Assembly: GCF_001005085.2 (NCBI RefSeq)
Contig: NZ_LBMU02000075.1
Span: forward strand, 43,536-107,535
Direction of reading: 5' to 3'
From: Streptomyces humi
Lineage (GTDB): Bacteria > Actinomycetota > Actinomycetes > Streptomycetales > Streptomycetaceae
Length of the DNA: 64,000 bases
The position numbers and the translations under genes are program-made. This document shows positions 39,173 through 47,287 of the stretch, piece after piece (positions within the stretch are counted from its first letter, which is position 1; every line of letters starts with the position of its first letter). The notes under the pieces are model-generated. The model saw nothing but the letters and a program-made list of their open reading frames with translations. It was not told the origin of the DNA and did not search any database.

Positions 39173-40264
39173 TTACTCGACGACCTGCCCGTTCAGCACC
39201 ACCCGCCGGGGGGACGCGAGCACCCGTACGTCGGCGCGCGGGTCGCTCTCGTACACCACCAGGTCCGCCGGTGCGCCCTCCTCCAGGCCCGGCCTGCCGA
39301 GCCAGACGCGGGCCGCCCAGCTGGTCGCCGCCAGCGCGTCGAGGGGCGGGATGCCGGCGGTGACGAGTTCGGCGACCTCGTCCGCGACCAGGCCGTGGGC
39401 GAGGCTGCCGCCGGCGTCCGTGCCGACGTACACCGGGATGCCGGCGTCGTAGGCGCCGCGGACGGTGTCGTAGCGGCGCTCGTGGAGCCGGCGCATGTGG
39501 GCGGACCAGCGTGGGAACTTGGCGTCGCCGCCCGCCGCGAGCTGCGGGAAGGTGGCGATGTTGACGAGGGTCGGGACGATCGCGACGCCACGGGACGCGA
39601 AGAGCGGGATCAGGTCGTCGGTCAGGCCGGTCGCGTGCTCGACGCAGTCGATGCCGGCCTCCACCAGGTCCTGGAGGGAGTTCTCGGCGAAGCAGTGCGC
39701 GGTGACCCGGGCGCCGAGCCGGTGGGCCTCCGCGATCGCGGCCTCGACGGAGTCCCGGGGCCAGCTGGGGGCGAGGTCGCCGAGGTCGCGGTCGATCCAG
39801 TCGCCGACCAGCTTGACCCAGCCGTCGCCGCGCCGGGCCTCCTGGGCGACGTGTGCGACGAGGTCCCCGGGTTCGATCTCGTGGGCGAAGTTCCTTATGT
39901 AGCGGCGGGTGCGGGCGATGTGCCGGCCGGCCCGGATGATCTTCGGGAGGTCCTCGCGGTCGTCGACCCAGCGGGTGTCGGAGGGCGATCCGGCGTCGCG
40001 GATCAGGAGGGTGCCGGCCTCGCGGTCGGTGAGCGCCTGCTTCTCGGCGGTCGCCGCGTCGACGGGGCCGTGCGGGCCGAGGCCGACATGGCAGTGGGCG
40101 TCGACCAGGCCGGGGAGTGCCCAGCCCGCGACCGTCCGGACGTCACGGGCGCCGGCGGGGCGGTCGTAGGAGACACGGCCGCCCACCACCCACAGTTCGT
40201 CGCGGACGTCCTCGGGCCCGACGAGGACCCTGCCCTTCACGTGCAGCACCGCCTGATCGCTCAT
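39173..40264 (-). CDS. amidohydrolase family protein (imidazolonepropionase/prolidase-like)
   Basis: 363 residues from ATG 40264 (MSDQAVLHVKGRVLVG). TIM-barrel amidohydrolase: HxH metal motif in GLVDAHCHVGLG, WVKLVGDWI (possible carboxylated Lys strand), RVTAHCFAE, CVEHATGL, and Asp in VYVGTDAGGSLAHG. The C-terminal strand GAPADLVVYESDPRADVRVL completes the composite beta domain. No signal peptide. The gene upstream ends 5 bases before its start, suggesting cotranscription. Substrate unknown. Confidence 0.9.
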   Translation of the reverse strand: MSDQAVLHVKGRVLVGPEDVRDELWVVGGRVSYDRPAGARDVRTVAGWALPGLVDAHCHVGLGPHGPVDAATAEKQALTDREAGTLLIRDAGSPSDTRWVDDREDLPKIIRAGRHIARTRRYIRNFAHEIEPGDLVAHVAQEARRGDGWVKLVGDWIDRDLGDLAPSWPRDSVEAAIAEAHRLGARVTAHCFAENSLQDLVEAGIDCVEHATGLTDDLIPLFASRGVAIVPTLVNIATFPQLAAGGDAKFPRWSAHMRRLHERRYDTVRGAYDAGIPVYVGTDAGGSLAHGLVADEVAELVTAGIPPLDALAATSWAARVWLGRPGLEEGAPADLVVYESDPRADVRVLASPRRVVLNGQVVE

Positions 40265-40269
40265 GGGCC

Positions 40270-40902
40270 TCAGCCTAGGGCGACGGGGAGCCCCGCATCG
40301 ATACGGCTCAGCAGTCGGCCGCCGTGCACCCGGGGGGCGTCGAAGGAGCGCCAGTCGTCCTCCCCGTCGGCGCGCAGTACCTCGGGGACGAGCACCGCGG
40401 CCGGGTCGACGTCCTGGGCCAGGTCGAGGTAGGCGGGCGCGACGACCGCGCCGTGCAGGGTGCCGCCGACCAGGTCGGGGCTGAACTCGCCCGACAGGAC
40501 GGTCACCTTGGCGCGCAGATCGCCGTGGATCATCACGAGTTTGTCGGTCATGCTGCCTATGAAGGCGTCCACGGTGACGCTGCCCAGGACCAGCAGCTTG
40601 GCGTCGCCCTCCAGGAAGACGTTGGCCGCCCGCAGATCGCCGAGGACGACCAGCGCCGGGCAGCCGTCGTCGACGTTGACGACACTGCCCCCGACGGTCA
40701 GGTCGCCGTCGACGACGAGGCCGGCGCCCGCGGGCGCCGTGGCCTCCAGGTCCAGGTCGAGATCGCCCGCGATCGTGAGCGGGCCGGAGTGCACGTCGTA
40801 GGACTCCTCGTAGAGGTTCTCGTACGACGACTCGGGCAGGGCCCGCCGCTCGAAGAGGGCGACGGTCTCGTCCCAACCGAGTTCCGTGTGCTGTGCGTTC
40901 AT
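40270..40902 (-). CDS. beta-repeat protein resembling bactofilin-like solenoids
   Basis: 210 residues from ATG 40902 (MNAQHTELGWDETVALFERR). After a helical N-terminus of about 45 residues, short beta strands recur at about 17-20 residue spacing: LTIAGDLDLDLEA, GLVVDGDLTVGGSVVNV, ALVVLGDLRAANVFLEGDAKLLVLGSVTV, LVMIHGDLRAKVTVLSGEF. Repeated xVxGDLxxxxVxL turns look like a right-handed beta-solenoid as in bactofilins, but the protein lacks a convincing DUF583 signature. I do not assign a function. It is paired with the amidohydrolase. Confidence 0.75.
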   Translation of the reverse strand: MNAQHTELGWDETVALFERRALPESSYENLYEESYDVHSGPLTIAGDLDLDLEATAPAGAGLVVDGDLTVGGSVVNVDDGCPALVVLGDLRAANVFLEGDAKLLVLGSVTVDAFIGSMTDKLVMIHGDLRAKVTVLSGEFSPDLVGGTLHGAVVAPAYLDLAQDVDPAAVLVPEVLRADGEDDWRSFDAPRVHGGRLLSRIDAGLPVALG

Positions 40903-40997
40903 GGCCGAACCCTCGCACACGGCACTGACAGCCGCGCCCCGGCCGCCCGGGCGCTCCGCTGGAGGCGACGGGAGGGCCGTCGGTCGGCCGCGGCGCC

Positions 40998-41039
40998 GTC
41001 GTGGCCGATCGCGCGGTTCCCCGCGCCCCTTACGGGGCT
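40998..41039 (-). repeat. dispersed extragenic element, copy 3, with terminator-like stem
   Basis: In the minus orientation, just after the ABC ATPase gene (stop at 41052), gccccgtaaggggc forms a stem at 41025-41038. It is followed by gcggggaaccgcgcgatcgg and ccacgac. The layout is the same as copy 5. Confidence 0.65.
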
Positions 41040-41051
41040 TCGCCGTGCTCC

Positions 41052-41825
41052 CTAGTCCGAGGACTCCTCCTCCACCTGGGCCATGGCAGGGTCGAGCAGC
41101 CGGGACAGGAAGTGGCGGGTACGGGCGTGCGTGGGGCGGCCGATGACCTGGTCGGGGTCGCCGTCCTCCACCACGACCCCGCCGTCCATGAAGACGACCC
41201 GGTCGGCGACCTCGCGGGCAAAGGTCATCTCGTGGGTGACGACCATCATCGTCATGCCCTCGTCCGCCAGCATCCGCATGACCGCGAGGACGTCCCCGAC
41301 CAGCTCCGGGTCGAGGGCGGACGTCGGCTCGTCGAAGAGCATCACCTCGGGGCCCATGGAGAGGGCGCGGGCGATGGCCACCCGCTGCTGCTGGCCGCCG
41401 GAGAGGGAGGCCGGGTAGGCGTCCGCCTTCTCGGACAGGCCGACGCGTTCGAGGTTCTCGGCGGCGACCCGGGCGGCCTGCGCCTTGTCCCGGCGGAGCA
41501 CCCGGCGCTGCGGCAGCGTGAGGTTCTCGGTCACCGTGAGGTGCGGGAAGAGGTTGAACTGCTGGAAGACCATGCCGATGCGGCGGCGGACGGCGTCGAT
41601 GTCGACGTCGGGGTCCGTGAGCTCGGTACCGCCGACGAAGACCTGGCCCCTGGTGGGCTCTTCGAGCAGGTTGACGCAGCGCAGCAGGGTCGACTTCCCG
41701 GAGCCGGACGGGCCGATCACGCACACGACCTCGCCCTGGCCGATCTCCAGGTCGATGCCGCGCAGCACCTCGTTGTCGCCGAAGGACTTGTGGAGCCCCT
41801 TCACCTGGATCTCGGGTCGGCTCAT
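41052..41825 (-). CDS. polar amino acid ABC transporter ATP-binding protein
   Basis: 257 residues from ATG 41825. Walker A GPSGSGKST, Q-loop VFQQFNLFPHLTVTENL, signature LSGGQQQRVAIARAL, Walker B VMLFDEPTSALDPELV, switch His in VVTHEMTFA. It is of the GlnQ/HisP class. Its start overlaps the permease stop (ATGA), and the binding protein gene is upstream in the same operon. Confidence 0.94.
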   Translation of the reverse strand: MSRPEIQVKGLHKSFGDNEVLRGIDLEIGQGEVVCVIGPSGSGKSTLLRCVNLLEEPTRGQVFVGGTELTDPDVDIDAVRRRIGMVFQQFNLFPHLTVTENLTLPQRRVLRRDKAQAARVAAENLERVGLSEKADAYPASLSGGQQQRVAIARALSMGPEVMLFDEPTSALDPELVGDVLAVMRMLADEGMTMMVVTHEMTFAREVADRVVFMDGGVVVEDGDPDQVIGRPTHARTRHFLSRLLDPAMAQVEEESSD

Positions 41826-42655
41826 CGCACGGCCTCCTGGGCCTTCGCCTCCATGCGGCGCACGACGAAGCCGAGCGGGATCGTGACCAGCAGGTAGCAC
41901 AGGCCGGCGACGAGGATCGGCGTGGAGTTGGCGGTCGTACTGGCCAGGTCGCGGCCGTACTTGGACAGTTCGCGCTCCTCCAGGGTGACCCCGAGGAAGA
42001 GGACCAGGGAGGAGTCCTTGAAGAGGAGCACCAACTCGTTGGTCAGGGGCGGGAGGATGATGCGGAACGCCTGCGGGATGATGATCGAGACCATGGCGCG
42101 GGCGGGTGAGAAGCCGAGGGAACGGGCCGCTTCCAGCTGCCCCTTGGGGACCGCCTGGATGCCCGCGCGGATGGTCTCGGCCATGTAGGCGGCGGCGACC
42201 AGGCCGAGCGCGAGGGCCACCTTGCCGTAGGTGCCGCCGACGATCTCCGTGCCGGGGAAGGCCAGCGGGACGGCGACCCCGATGAAGATGAAGATCAGCA
42301 GGGCGGGCAGGCCGCGGAAGATCTCGATGTAGAGGCCGGCCAGCCAGCGGTAGGGGCCCACCGACGACAGCCGCATCAGCGCGATCACCATGCCGAGGGC
42401 CAGTCCGACGACGAAGCCGGACAGCGTGTAGAGCACGGTGTTCTTCAGGGCCAGCGTGATGACGTCCGGGAACATCCGGCGGGCGATGTCCCACTGGGCG
42501 AACTGGTTCCGCAGCCGTCCCCAGTCGGCGCCGACCGCGAAGGCGATCACGGCGGCGACGAAGACGACGTACTGCGCGCCGCGTGCCAGGCTGCGCTTCC
42601 GACGCCTGCTCAGGCCCTTCCTGCGGGGCTGGAGTTCCGTGTCCGCGGTGGTCAT
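41822..42655 (-). CDS. polar amino acid ABC transporter permease
   Basis: 277 residues from ATG 42655; the frame runs further but this ATG overlaps the stop of the binding-protein gene. A basic N-terminus, then five or six membrane helices. The EAA loop contacting the ATPase is GQLEAARSLGFSPARAMVSIIIPQAFRIILPP, and LYIEIFRGLPALLIFIFIG is typical of the GlnP/HisM family. A single permease gene suggests a homodimer. Confidence 0.94.
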   Translation of the reverse strand: MTTADTELQPRRKGLSRRRKRSLARGAQYVVFVAAVIAFAVGADWGRLRNQFAQWDIARRMFPDVITLALKNTVLYTLSGFVVGLALGMVIALMRLSSVGPYRWLAGLYIEIFRGLPALLIFIFIGVAVPLAFPGTEIVGGTYGKVALALGLVAAAYMAETIRAGIQAVPKGQLEAARSLGFSPARAMVSIIIPQAFRIILPPLTNELVLLFKDSSLVLFLGVTLEERELSKYGRDLASTTANSTPILVAGLCYLLVTIPLGFVVRRMEAKAQEAVR

Positions 42656-43506
42656 GAGGCGGCCGGGGACGCGGCCTTCGCGTCGTAGGGGCCGATCCAC
42701 TTCTCGTACAGCTTCTGGTACGTGCCGTCCGCCTTGGCGTCGGAGATCGCCTTGTTGACGGCGGCGAGCAGCTTGGTGTTGCCCTTCTTCACCGTGAAGC
42801 CGTACTGCTCACCGGTGTTGATGTTGCCGGCGAGCTGGAAGGCGTTCGCGTTGGCCTTGTCCTTGAGCCAGCCCTGGACCACCGGGTAGTCGATGACGAC
42901 GGCCTTGACCTGACCGGTGCGCAGGCCGTTGAGGACGGCGTCGGAGGACTCGAAGGAGACCGGGTCGAAGCCCTGCTTCCTGACGTAGTCCTCGCCGGTG
43001 GTCTGCGCCTGGGCGCCCAGCCTCACCTTCTTGGCCTTGGCGTCGGCGAGCGAGGTGACCCCGCTGCCCTTGGCGACCAGGAGGGCCTGGGTGGCGTCGA
43101 AGTACGGGTCGGAGAAGTCGACGTTCTTCTTGCGCTCGGCGGTGATCGTCATGCCGGCCGCGGCCAGGTCGCACTCGCCGGAGTTGAGGAAGGCGCCGGT
43201 CTTGAAGTTCTCGAAGGGGGTGTCCAGGATCTGCTGCTTCACGCCGAGGTCCTTGGCGACCAGGTCGACCATCGAGACGTCGAAGCCCTGCACCTTGCCG
43301 TCGATCTCCGACTGGAACGGCGGGTACGGCAGGTGGGTGCAGGTGGTGAGCTGACCGGCCTTGACGAGTTCGACCCCGCCGGCTGCGGTCCTGGAGGCGC
43401 TGGAACCGTTGCCGCTCGACGTGCAGCCGGCCACGAGGGCCAGCCCGGCCGCGGCGGTGACGGCGGCCAGGGCGCGAGCCCGGCGGTGCCCGGGGAGCGT
43501 GGTCAC
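42652..43506 (-). CDS. polar amino acid ABC transporter substrate-binding lipoprotein
   Basis: 284 residues from GTG 43506, with GGGAGG at 43511-43516. Lipoprotein signal with lipobox ending LVAGC at Cys28, then the two-lobed SBP family 3 domain: TTCTHLPYPPFQSEIDGKVQGFDVSMVDLVAKDLG, CDLAAAGMTITAERKKNVDFSDPYF, QYGFTVKKGNTKLLAAVNKAI. The conserved GFDVDL/MTITPER pattern points to a polar amino acid such as glutamine or glutamate; the exact ligand is open. Confidence 0.93.
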   Translation of the reverse strand: MTTLPGHRRARALAAVTAAAGLALVAGCTSSGNGSSASRTAAGGVELVKAGQLTTCTHLPYPPFQSEIDGKVQGFDVSMVDLVAKDLGVKQQILDTPFENFKTGAFLNSGECDLAAAGMTITAERKKNVDFSDPYFDATQALLVAKGSGVTSLADAKAKKVRLGAQAQTTGEDYVRKQGFDPVSFESSDAVLNGLRTGQVKAVVIDYPVVQGWLKDKANANAFQLAGNINTGEQYGFTVKKGNTKLLAAVNKAISDAKADGTYQKLYEKWIGPYDAKAASPAAS

Positions 43507-43560
43507 GAGACCTCCCGTGAGTCTGTGATGGAGCTGTGGATTCCGGTTCTGCGGGTTCCG

Positions 43561-43588
43561 ATTATAAGGAGATGTTTGGCTCTCTCAA
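43561..43588 (-). promoter_or_regulatory. near-consensus housekeeping promoter for the amino acid ABC operon
   Basis: Minus strand TTGAGA (43588-43583), 16-base spacer, TATAAT (43566-43561). Start of transcription is expected near 43554, about 48 bases before the GTG. Such a good match to the vegetative sigma factor consensus is rare in this GC-rich sequence. Confidence 0.75.
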
Positions 43589-43704
43589 ATCAAACCGTTG
43601 GTCGTGGGGCCGGGCGACCTGAGAAGTCGCCGGTCAGAGGGGGACGGCACCCGCCCGTTACGCTCGTCCTGATCTGCCCGTCCGTGAGCGAAGAGAGCAC
43701 CGCC

Positions 43705-44817
43705 GTGACCCACCCCTTCCTCGACCTGCCCCCGCTGAGCGCCGCGCACTTCGCCGCGATCGAGGACCGGGTGGCCCGGCTGATGGATACCCGCCAGGAC
43801 GTCGTGATCATGCAGGGCGAGGCGCTGCTGCCCCTGGAAGGCGCGATCCGCGCGACGGCCGGACCGGGCACGACCGCGCTGAACGTGATCACCGGCCCCT
43901 ACGGGCAGACCTTCGGGAACTGGCTGCGGGACTGCGGCGCGACCGTGATCGACCTGGCGGTGCCGTTCCACACGGCGGTGACGGCCGCGCAGGTCCGGGC
44001 GGCGTTCGCCGAGCACCCGGAGATCGACTTCGTGTCCCTGGTGCACGCGGAGGCCGCGACCGGCAACACCAACCCGGTCGCGGAGATCGGCGAGGCGGTG
44101 CGGGAGCAGGGCGCCCTCTTCTACCTCGACGCGGTCGCCTCGGTCGGCGCCGAGCCGGTGCTGCCGGACGCCTGGGGCGTGGACCTGTGCGTGATCGGGG
44201 CACAGAAGGCGATGGGCGGCCCGGCCGGGGTGTCGGCCGTGTCGGTGAGCGAGCGGGCCTGGGCCCGGATGGCGGCGAACCCGAACGCCCCGCGCCGCTC
44301 CTACCTCTCCCTGCTGGACTGGAAGGAGCGCTGGGTCGACGGCGGCCGCAAGGTGCTGCTGCACGCGCCGGCACAGCTGGAGATGCTGGCCCTGGAGGCG
44401 TGTCTGGCGCGGATCGAGGCGGACGGCCCGGAGACCGTGATGGCCCGGCACCGCTCGGCCGCGCTGGCGACCCGGGCCGGGGCGGTGGCGCTGGGCGGCG
44501 GCCTGGAACCGTACGTGTACGAGGAGGCCGACGCAGCGCCGGTGGCGACGACCCTGCGGGTGCCGCCGGGCGTGGTGGCCTCGGAGGTGGTCGCCGGGGC
44601 CCTGGCGGGTGACGCCACGCTGCCGCTGGCCGCGGGCGGGGGTGCGCTGGCCGGGGAGATGATCCGGGTCAACCACTACGGGGCGGACGCGACGGCGGAC
44701 GCCGTCCGGTCGAGCCTTGCCGCGATCGGGGCGGAACTCGCGAAGCGTGGGCTGTCGGTGGACCCGGAGGGGGCCCGGCGGGCGGTGGAGCGTGTCGACG
44801 GTGTTACCGGGGCCTGA
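43705..44817 (+). CDS. class V aminotransferase (pyridoxamine/serine-glyoxylate type)
   Basis: 370 residues from GTG 43705 (VTHPFLDLPPLSAAHF); GTG 43684 would add seven residues. Fold type I PLP enzyme: VIMQGEALLPLEGAIRATAGPGTTALNVITGPYGQ, FVSLVHAEAATGNTNPVAEIG, FYLDAVASVGAEPVLPDAWGVD and PLP Lys in VIGAQKAMGGPAGVSAV. The group includes alanine- or serine-glyoxylate and pyridoxamine-pyruvate aminotransferases. It is divergent from the amino acid transporter, so it may use its cargo; that is inference. Confidence 0.88.
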   Translation: MTHPFLDLPPLSAAHFAAIEDRVARLMDTRQDVVIMQGEALLPLEGAIRATAGPGTTALNVITGPYGQTFGNWLRDCGATVIDLAVPFHTAVTAAQVRAAFAEHPEIDFVSLVHAEAATGNTNPVAEIGEAVREQGALFYLDAVASVGAEPVLPDAWGVDLCVIGAQKAMGGPAGVSAVSVSERAWARMAANPNAPRRSYLSLLDWKERWVDGGRKVLLHAPAQLEMLALEACLARIEADGPETVMARHRSAALATRAGAVALGGGLEPYVYEEADAAPVATTLRVPPGVVASEVVAGALAGDATLPLAAGGGALAGEMIRVNHYGADATADAVRSSLAAIGAELAKRGLSVDPEGARRAVERVDGVTGA

Positions 44818-44922
44818 ATTCAAAGCAATTCCGAATTACTTTTCCGCGGATGGCTTACCCGAGTTCTTCTGCCCGCTTTTTGCGGAGCTAAACGGATGGA
44901 ATTTCGTCCAGGTTTCAACCCT

Positions 44923-44952
44923 GTGACACACTCCACAAACACTGGCTATATG
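44923..44952 (+). promoter_or_regulatory. candidate ectA promoter
   Basis: GTGACA (44923-44928), 18-base spacer, TATATG (44947-44952) in an AT-rich island between 44818 and 45056. It would give a leader of about 100 bases. The -10 overlaps the first hairpin. Confidence 0.45.
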
Positions 44953-44974
44953 CCCGTTTTGTGGCGGGGCATAT
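44948..44974 (+). promoter_or_regulatory. hairpin 1 in the ect leader
   Basis: atatgccc (44948-44955) pairs with gggcatat (44967-44974), loop of 11 bases. It overlaps the proposed -10 box, so it may act as a DNA palindrome (operator) rather than an RNA structure. Confidence 0.45.
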
Positions 44975-44986
44975 CTGGACATAGCG

Positions 44987-45029
44987 GCACGGCAGGATCG
45001 GGCGGCCAGCCCTCCTGCCGTGCATTTTT
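44987..45029 (+). terminator. hairpin 2 with T tract just upstream of ectA (terminator or attenuator)
   Basis: gcacggcagga (44987-44997) pairs perfectly with tcctgccgtgc (45013-45023) and is followed by attttt. This is the most classical intrinsic terminator shape in the window, and it ends only about 28 bases before the ectA ATG. It may end the upstream aminotransferase transcript, attenuate ect transcription, or both. Confidence 0.65.
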
Positions 45030-45056
45030 GCATTTGCCTCGCTAAATTCAATCCGC

Positions 45057-45572
45057 ATGACTGCCCCACAAGCAGACCTGATCGTCGACCGCCCTTCGGT
45101 GATCGACGGCGCCGCTCTATGGCGAATCGCCAGGGATTCCGGAAACCTCGATCTGAACTCCTCGTACAGCTATCTGCTGTGGTGCCGGGACTTCGCCGAC
45201 ACCTCCGCGGTCGCCCGCGGCGCGGACGGCGAGCCCGTCGGGTTCGTGACCGGATACAGCCGGCCGGACCGTCCGGACACCCTGCTCGTCTGGCAGGTGG
45301 CCGTGGACGCCGCGCAGCGCGGGCGCGGTGTCGCCGCACGACTGCTCGACGGACTCACGGCGCGGGTGGCCGCGGAACGCCCGCTCACCGCCGTCGAGAC
45401 CACGATCAGCCCCGGCAACACCGCTTCCGAGCGGCTGTTCACCTCGTACGCCGCCCGGCACGGCGCCACCGTGGAGCGCACGGTGCTGTTCGAGGCCGAC
45501 GAGTTCCCCGACGGTCCGCACGACCCCGAAGTCCTGTACCGCATAGGCCCCTTGACCCCCACATCGCACTGA
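45057..45572 (+). CDS. ectA: L-2,4-diaminobutyrate acetyltransferase EctA
   Basis: 171 residues from ATG 45057. GNAT fold: NLDLNSSYSYLLWCRDFADTS (EctA-specific start of the domain), VWQVAVDAAQRGRGVAARLLDGL (acetyl-CoA loop Q/RxxGxG/A) and ETTISPGNTASERLF. It makes N-gamma-acetyl-diaminobutyrate in ectoine synthesis. First gene of ectABCD, 11 bases before the ectB start. Confidence 0.95.
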   Translation: MTAPQADLIVDRPSVIDGAALWRIARDSGNLDLNSSYSYLLWCRDFADTSAVARGADGEPVGFVTGYSRPDRPDTLLVWQVAVDAAQRGRGVAARLLDGLTARVAAERPLTAVETTISPGNTASERLFTSYAARHGATVERTVLFEADEFPDGPHDPEVLYRIGPLTPTSH

Positions 45573-45583
45573 GGAGCCCCGCC

Positions 45584-46855
45584 GTGACCATCACCCAGCC
45601 TGATCTGAGCGTCTTCGAGACCCTGGAGTCCGAGGTCCGCAGCTACTGCCGTGGCTGGCCGACCGTCTTCGACCGGGCCCGGGGCAGCCGCATGTACGAC
45701 GAGGACGGACACGAGTACCTCGACTTCTTCGCCGGCGCCGGCTCGCTCAACTACGGCCACAACAACCCCGTGCTGAAACGGGCGTTGCTGGACTATCTGG
45801 ACCGGGACGGGGTCACCCACGGCCTCGACATGTCGACCACGGCCAAGCGGTCGTTCCTGAAGGCCTTCCAGGACCTGGTGCTGCGCCCGCGTGACCTGCC
45901 GTACAAGGTCATGTTCCCCGGGCCGACGGGCACCAACGCCGTGGAGTCGGCGCTCAAACTCGCCCGCAAGGTGAAGGGGCGCGAGGCGATCGTGTCGTTC
46001 ACCAACGCCTTCCACGGGATGTCCCTCGGGTCGCTGGCCGTCACCGGCAACGCCTTCAAGCGGGCCGGCGCGGGGATCCCGCTGGTGCACGGCACGCCCA
46101 TGCCGTTCGACAACTACTTCGACGGGACCGTGCCGGACTTCCTGTGGTTCGAGCGGCTTCTCGAGGACCAGGGGTCCGGACTCAACAAGCCCGCCGCCGT
46201 GATCGTGGAGACCGTGCAGGGCGAGGGCGGCATCAACGTCGCCCGGCCCGAGTGGCTGCGCGCGCTGAAGGCGCTCTGCGAGCGGCAGGACATGCTGCTG
46301 ATCGTCGACGACATCCAGATGGGCTGCGGCCGCACCGGTGCCTTCTTCTCCTTCGAGGAGGCCGGCATCGTCCCCGACATCGTCACCGTCTCGAAGTCGA
46401 TCAGCGGGTACGGGCTGCCCATGTCGCTCTGCCTGTTCAAGCCCGAGCTGGACGTGTGGGAGCCGGGCGAGCACAACGGCACCTTCCGGGGCAACAACCC
46501 GGCCTTCGTCACCGCGGCGGCCGCCCTGGAGTCCTACTGGGCGGACGGCCCGGCGATGGAGAAGCAGACCCGGACCAAGGGCGAGCAGGTCGAGCAGGGG
46601 CTCATCGCGATCGTCGAGGAGAACCTCGCCGACGTGCGCGAGTACCGGGGCCGGGGCCTGGTGTGGGGCCTGGAGTTCCACGACAAGGAGCGGGCCGGGC
46701 GGATCGCCAAACGCGCCTTCGAGCTCGGTCTGCTCATCGAGACGTCGGGGCCGGAGAGCGAGGTCGTCAAGCTGCTGCCCGCCCTGACCATCACCCCGGA
46801 GGAACTGGACGAGGGGCTGAGCATCCTCGCCCGGGCCGTCCGGGAAACCGCCTGA
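45584..46855 (+). CDS. ectB: L-2,4-diaminobutyrate transaminase EctB
   Basis: 423 residues from GTG 45584, with GAGGAG at 45571-45576. Class III aminotransferase: FFAGAGSLNYGHNNP, GPTGTNAVESALKLARKVKGRE, AVIVETVQGEGGINVA, LIVDDIQMGCGRTGAFFSFE and the PLP Lys in VTVSKSISGYGLPMSL. It converts aspartate semialdehyde to diaminobutyrate using glutamate. Length is typical. Confidence 0.96.
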   Translation: MTITQPDLSVFETLESEVRSYCRGWPTVFDRARGSRMYDEDGHEYLDFFAGAGSLNYGHNNPVLKRALLDYLDRDGVTHGLDMSTTAKRSFLKAFQDLVLRPRDLPYKVMFPGPTGTNAVESALKLARKVKGREAIVSFTNAFHGMSLGSLAVTGNAFKRAGAGIPLVHGTPMPFDNYFDGTVPDFLWFERLLEDQGSGLNKPAAVIVETVQGEGGINVARPEWLRALKALCERQDMLLIVDDIQMGCGRTGAFFSFEEAGIVPDIVTVSKSISGYGLPMSLCLFKPELDVWEPGEHNGTFRGNNPAFVTAAAALESYWADGPAMEKQTRTKGEQVEQGLIAIVEENLADVREYRGRGLVWGLEFHDKERAGRIAKRAFELGLLIETSGPESEVVKLLPALTITPEELDEGLSILARAVRETA

Positions 46856-46886
46856 CCAGGATCAAGCAAGGAGGCTGTACACCACC

Positions 46887-47285
46887 GTGATCGTCCGATC
46901 GTTCAAGGAATTCGAAGGCACCGACCGCCATGTGAAGTCCGCGTCGGGTACCTGGGAGAGCACCCGCATCGTCCTCGCCAAGGAGCGGGTCGGCTTCTCG
47001 CTGCACGAGACGATCCTGTACGCCGGCACGGAGACGTCGATGTGGTACGCCAACCACATCGAGGCCGTCGTCTGCGTCGAGGGCGAGGCCGAGCTGACCG
47101 ACCGCGAGACCGGGACGTCGTACACGATCACGCCCGGGACCATGTACCTCCTCGACGGGCACGAGCGGCACACGCTGCGCGTCAAGGAGGACTTCCGCTG
47201 CATCTGCGTGTTCAACCCGCCGGTCACCGGCCGGGAGGACCACGACGAGAACGGCGTCTACCCGCTGCTGACGGAGGAGGGCTGA
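46887..47285 (+). CDS. ectC: L-ectoine synthase EctC
   Basis: 132 residues from GTG 46887, with AAGGAGG at about 46867-46873. Cupin fold: SGTWESTRIVLAKERVGFSLHETILYAGTETSMWYANHIEAVVCVEGEAEL and PGTMYLLDGHERHTLR with the metal-binding Glu, Tyr and His of EctC. It closes the ring of N-gamma-acetyl-diaminobutyrate to ectoine. Two bases separate its stop from the ectD ATG. Confidence 0.96.
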   Translation: MIVRSFKEFEGTDRHVKSASGTWESTRIVLAKERVGFSLHETILYAGTETSMWYANHIEAVVCVEGEAELTDRETGTSYTITPGTMYLLDGHERHTLRVKEDFRCICVFNPPVTGREDHDENGVYPLLTEEG

Positions 47286-47287
47286 CC

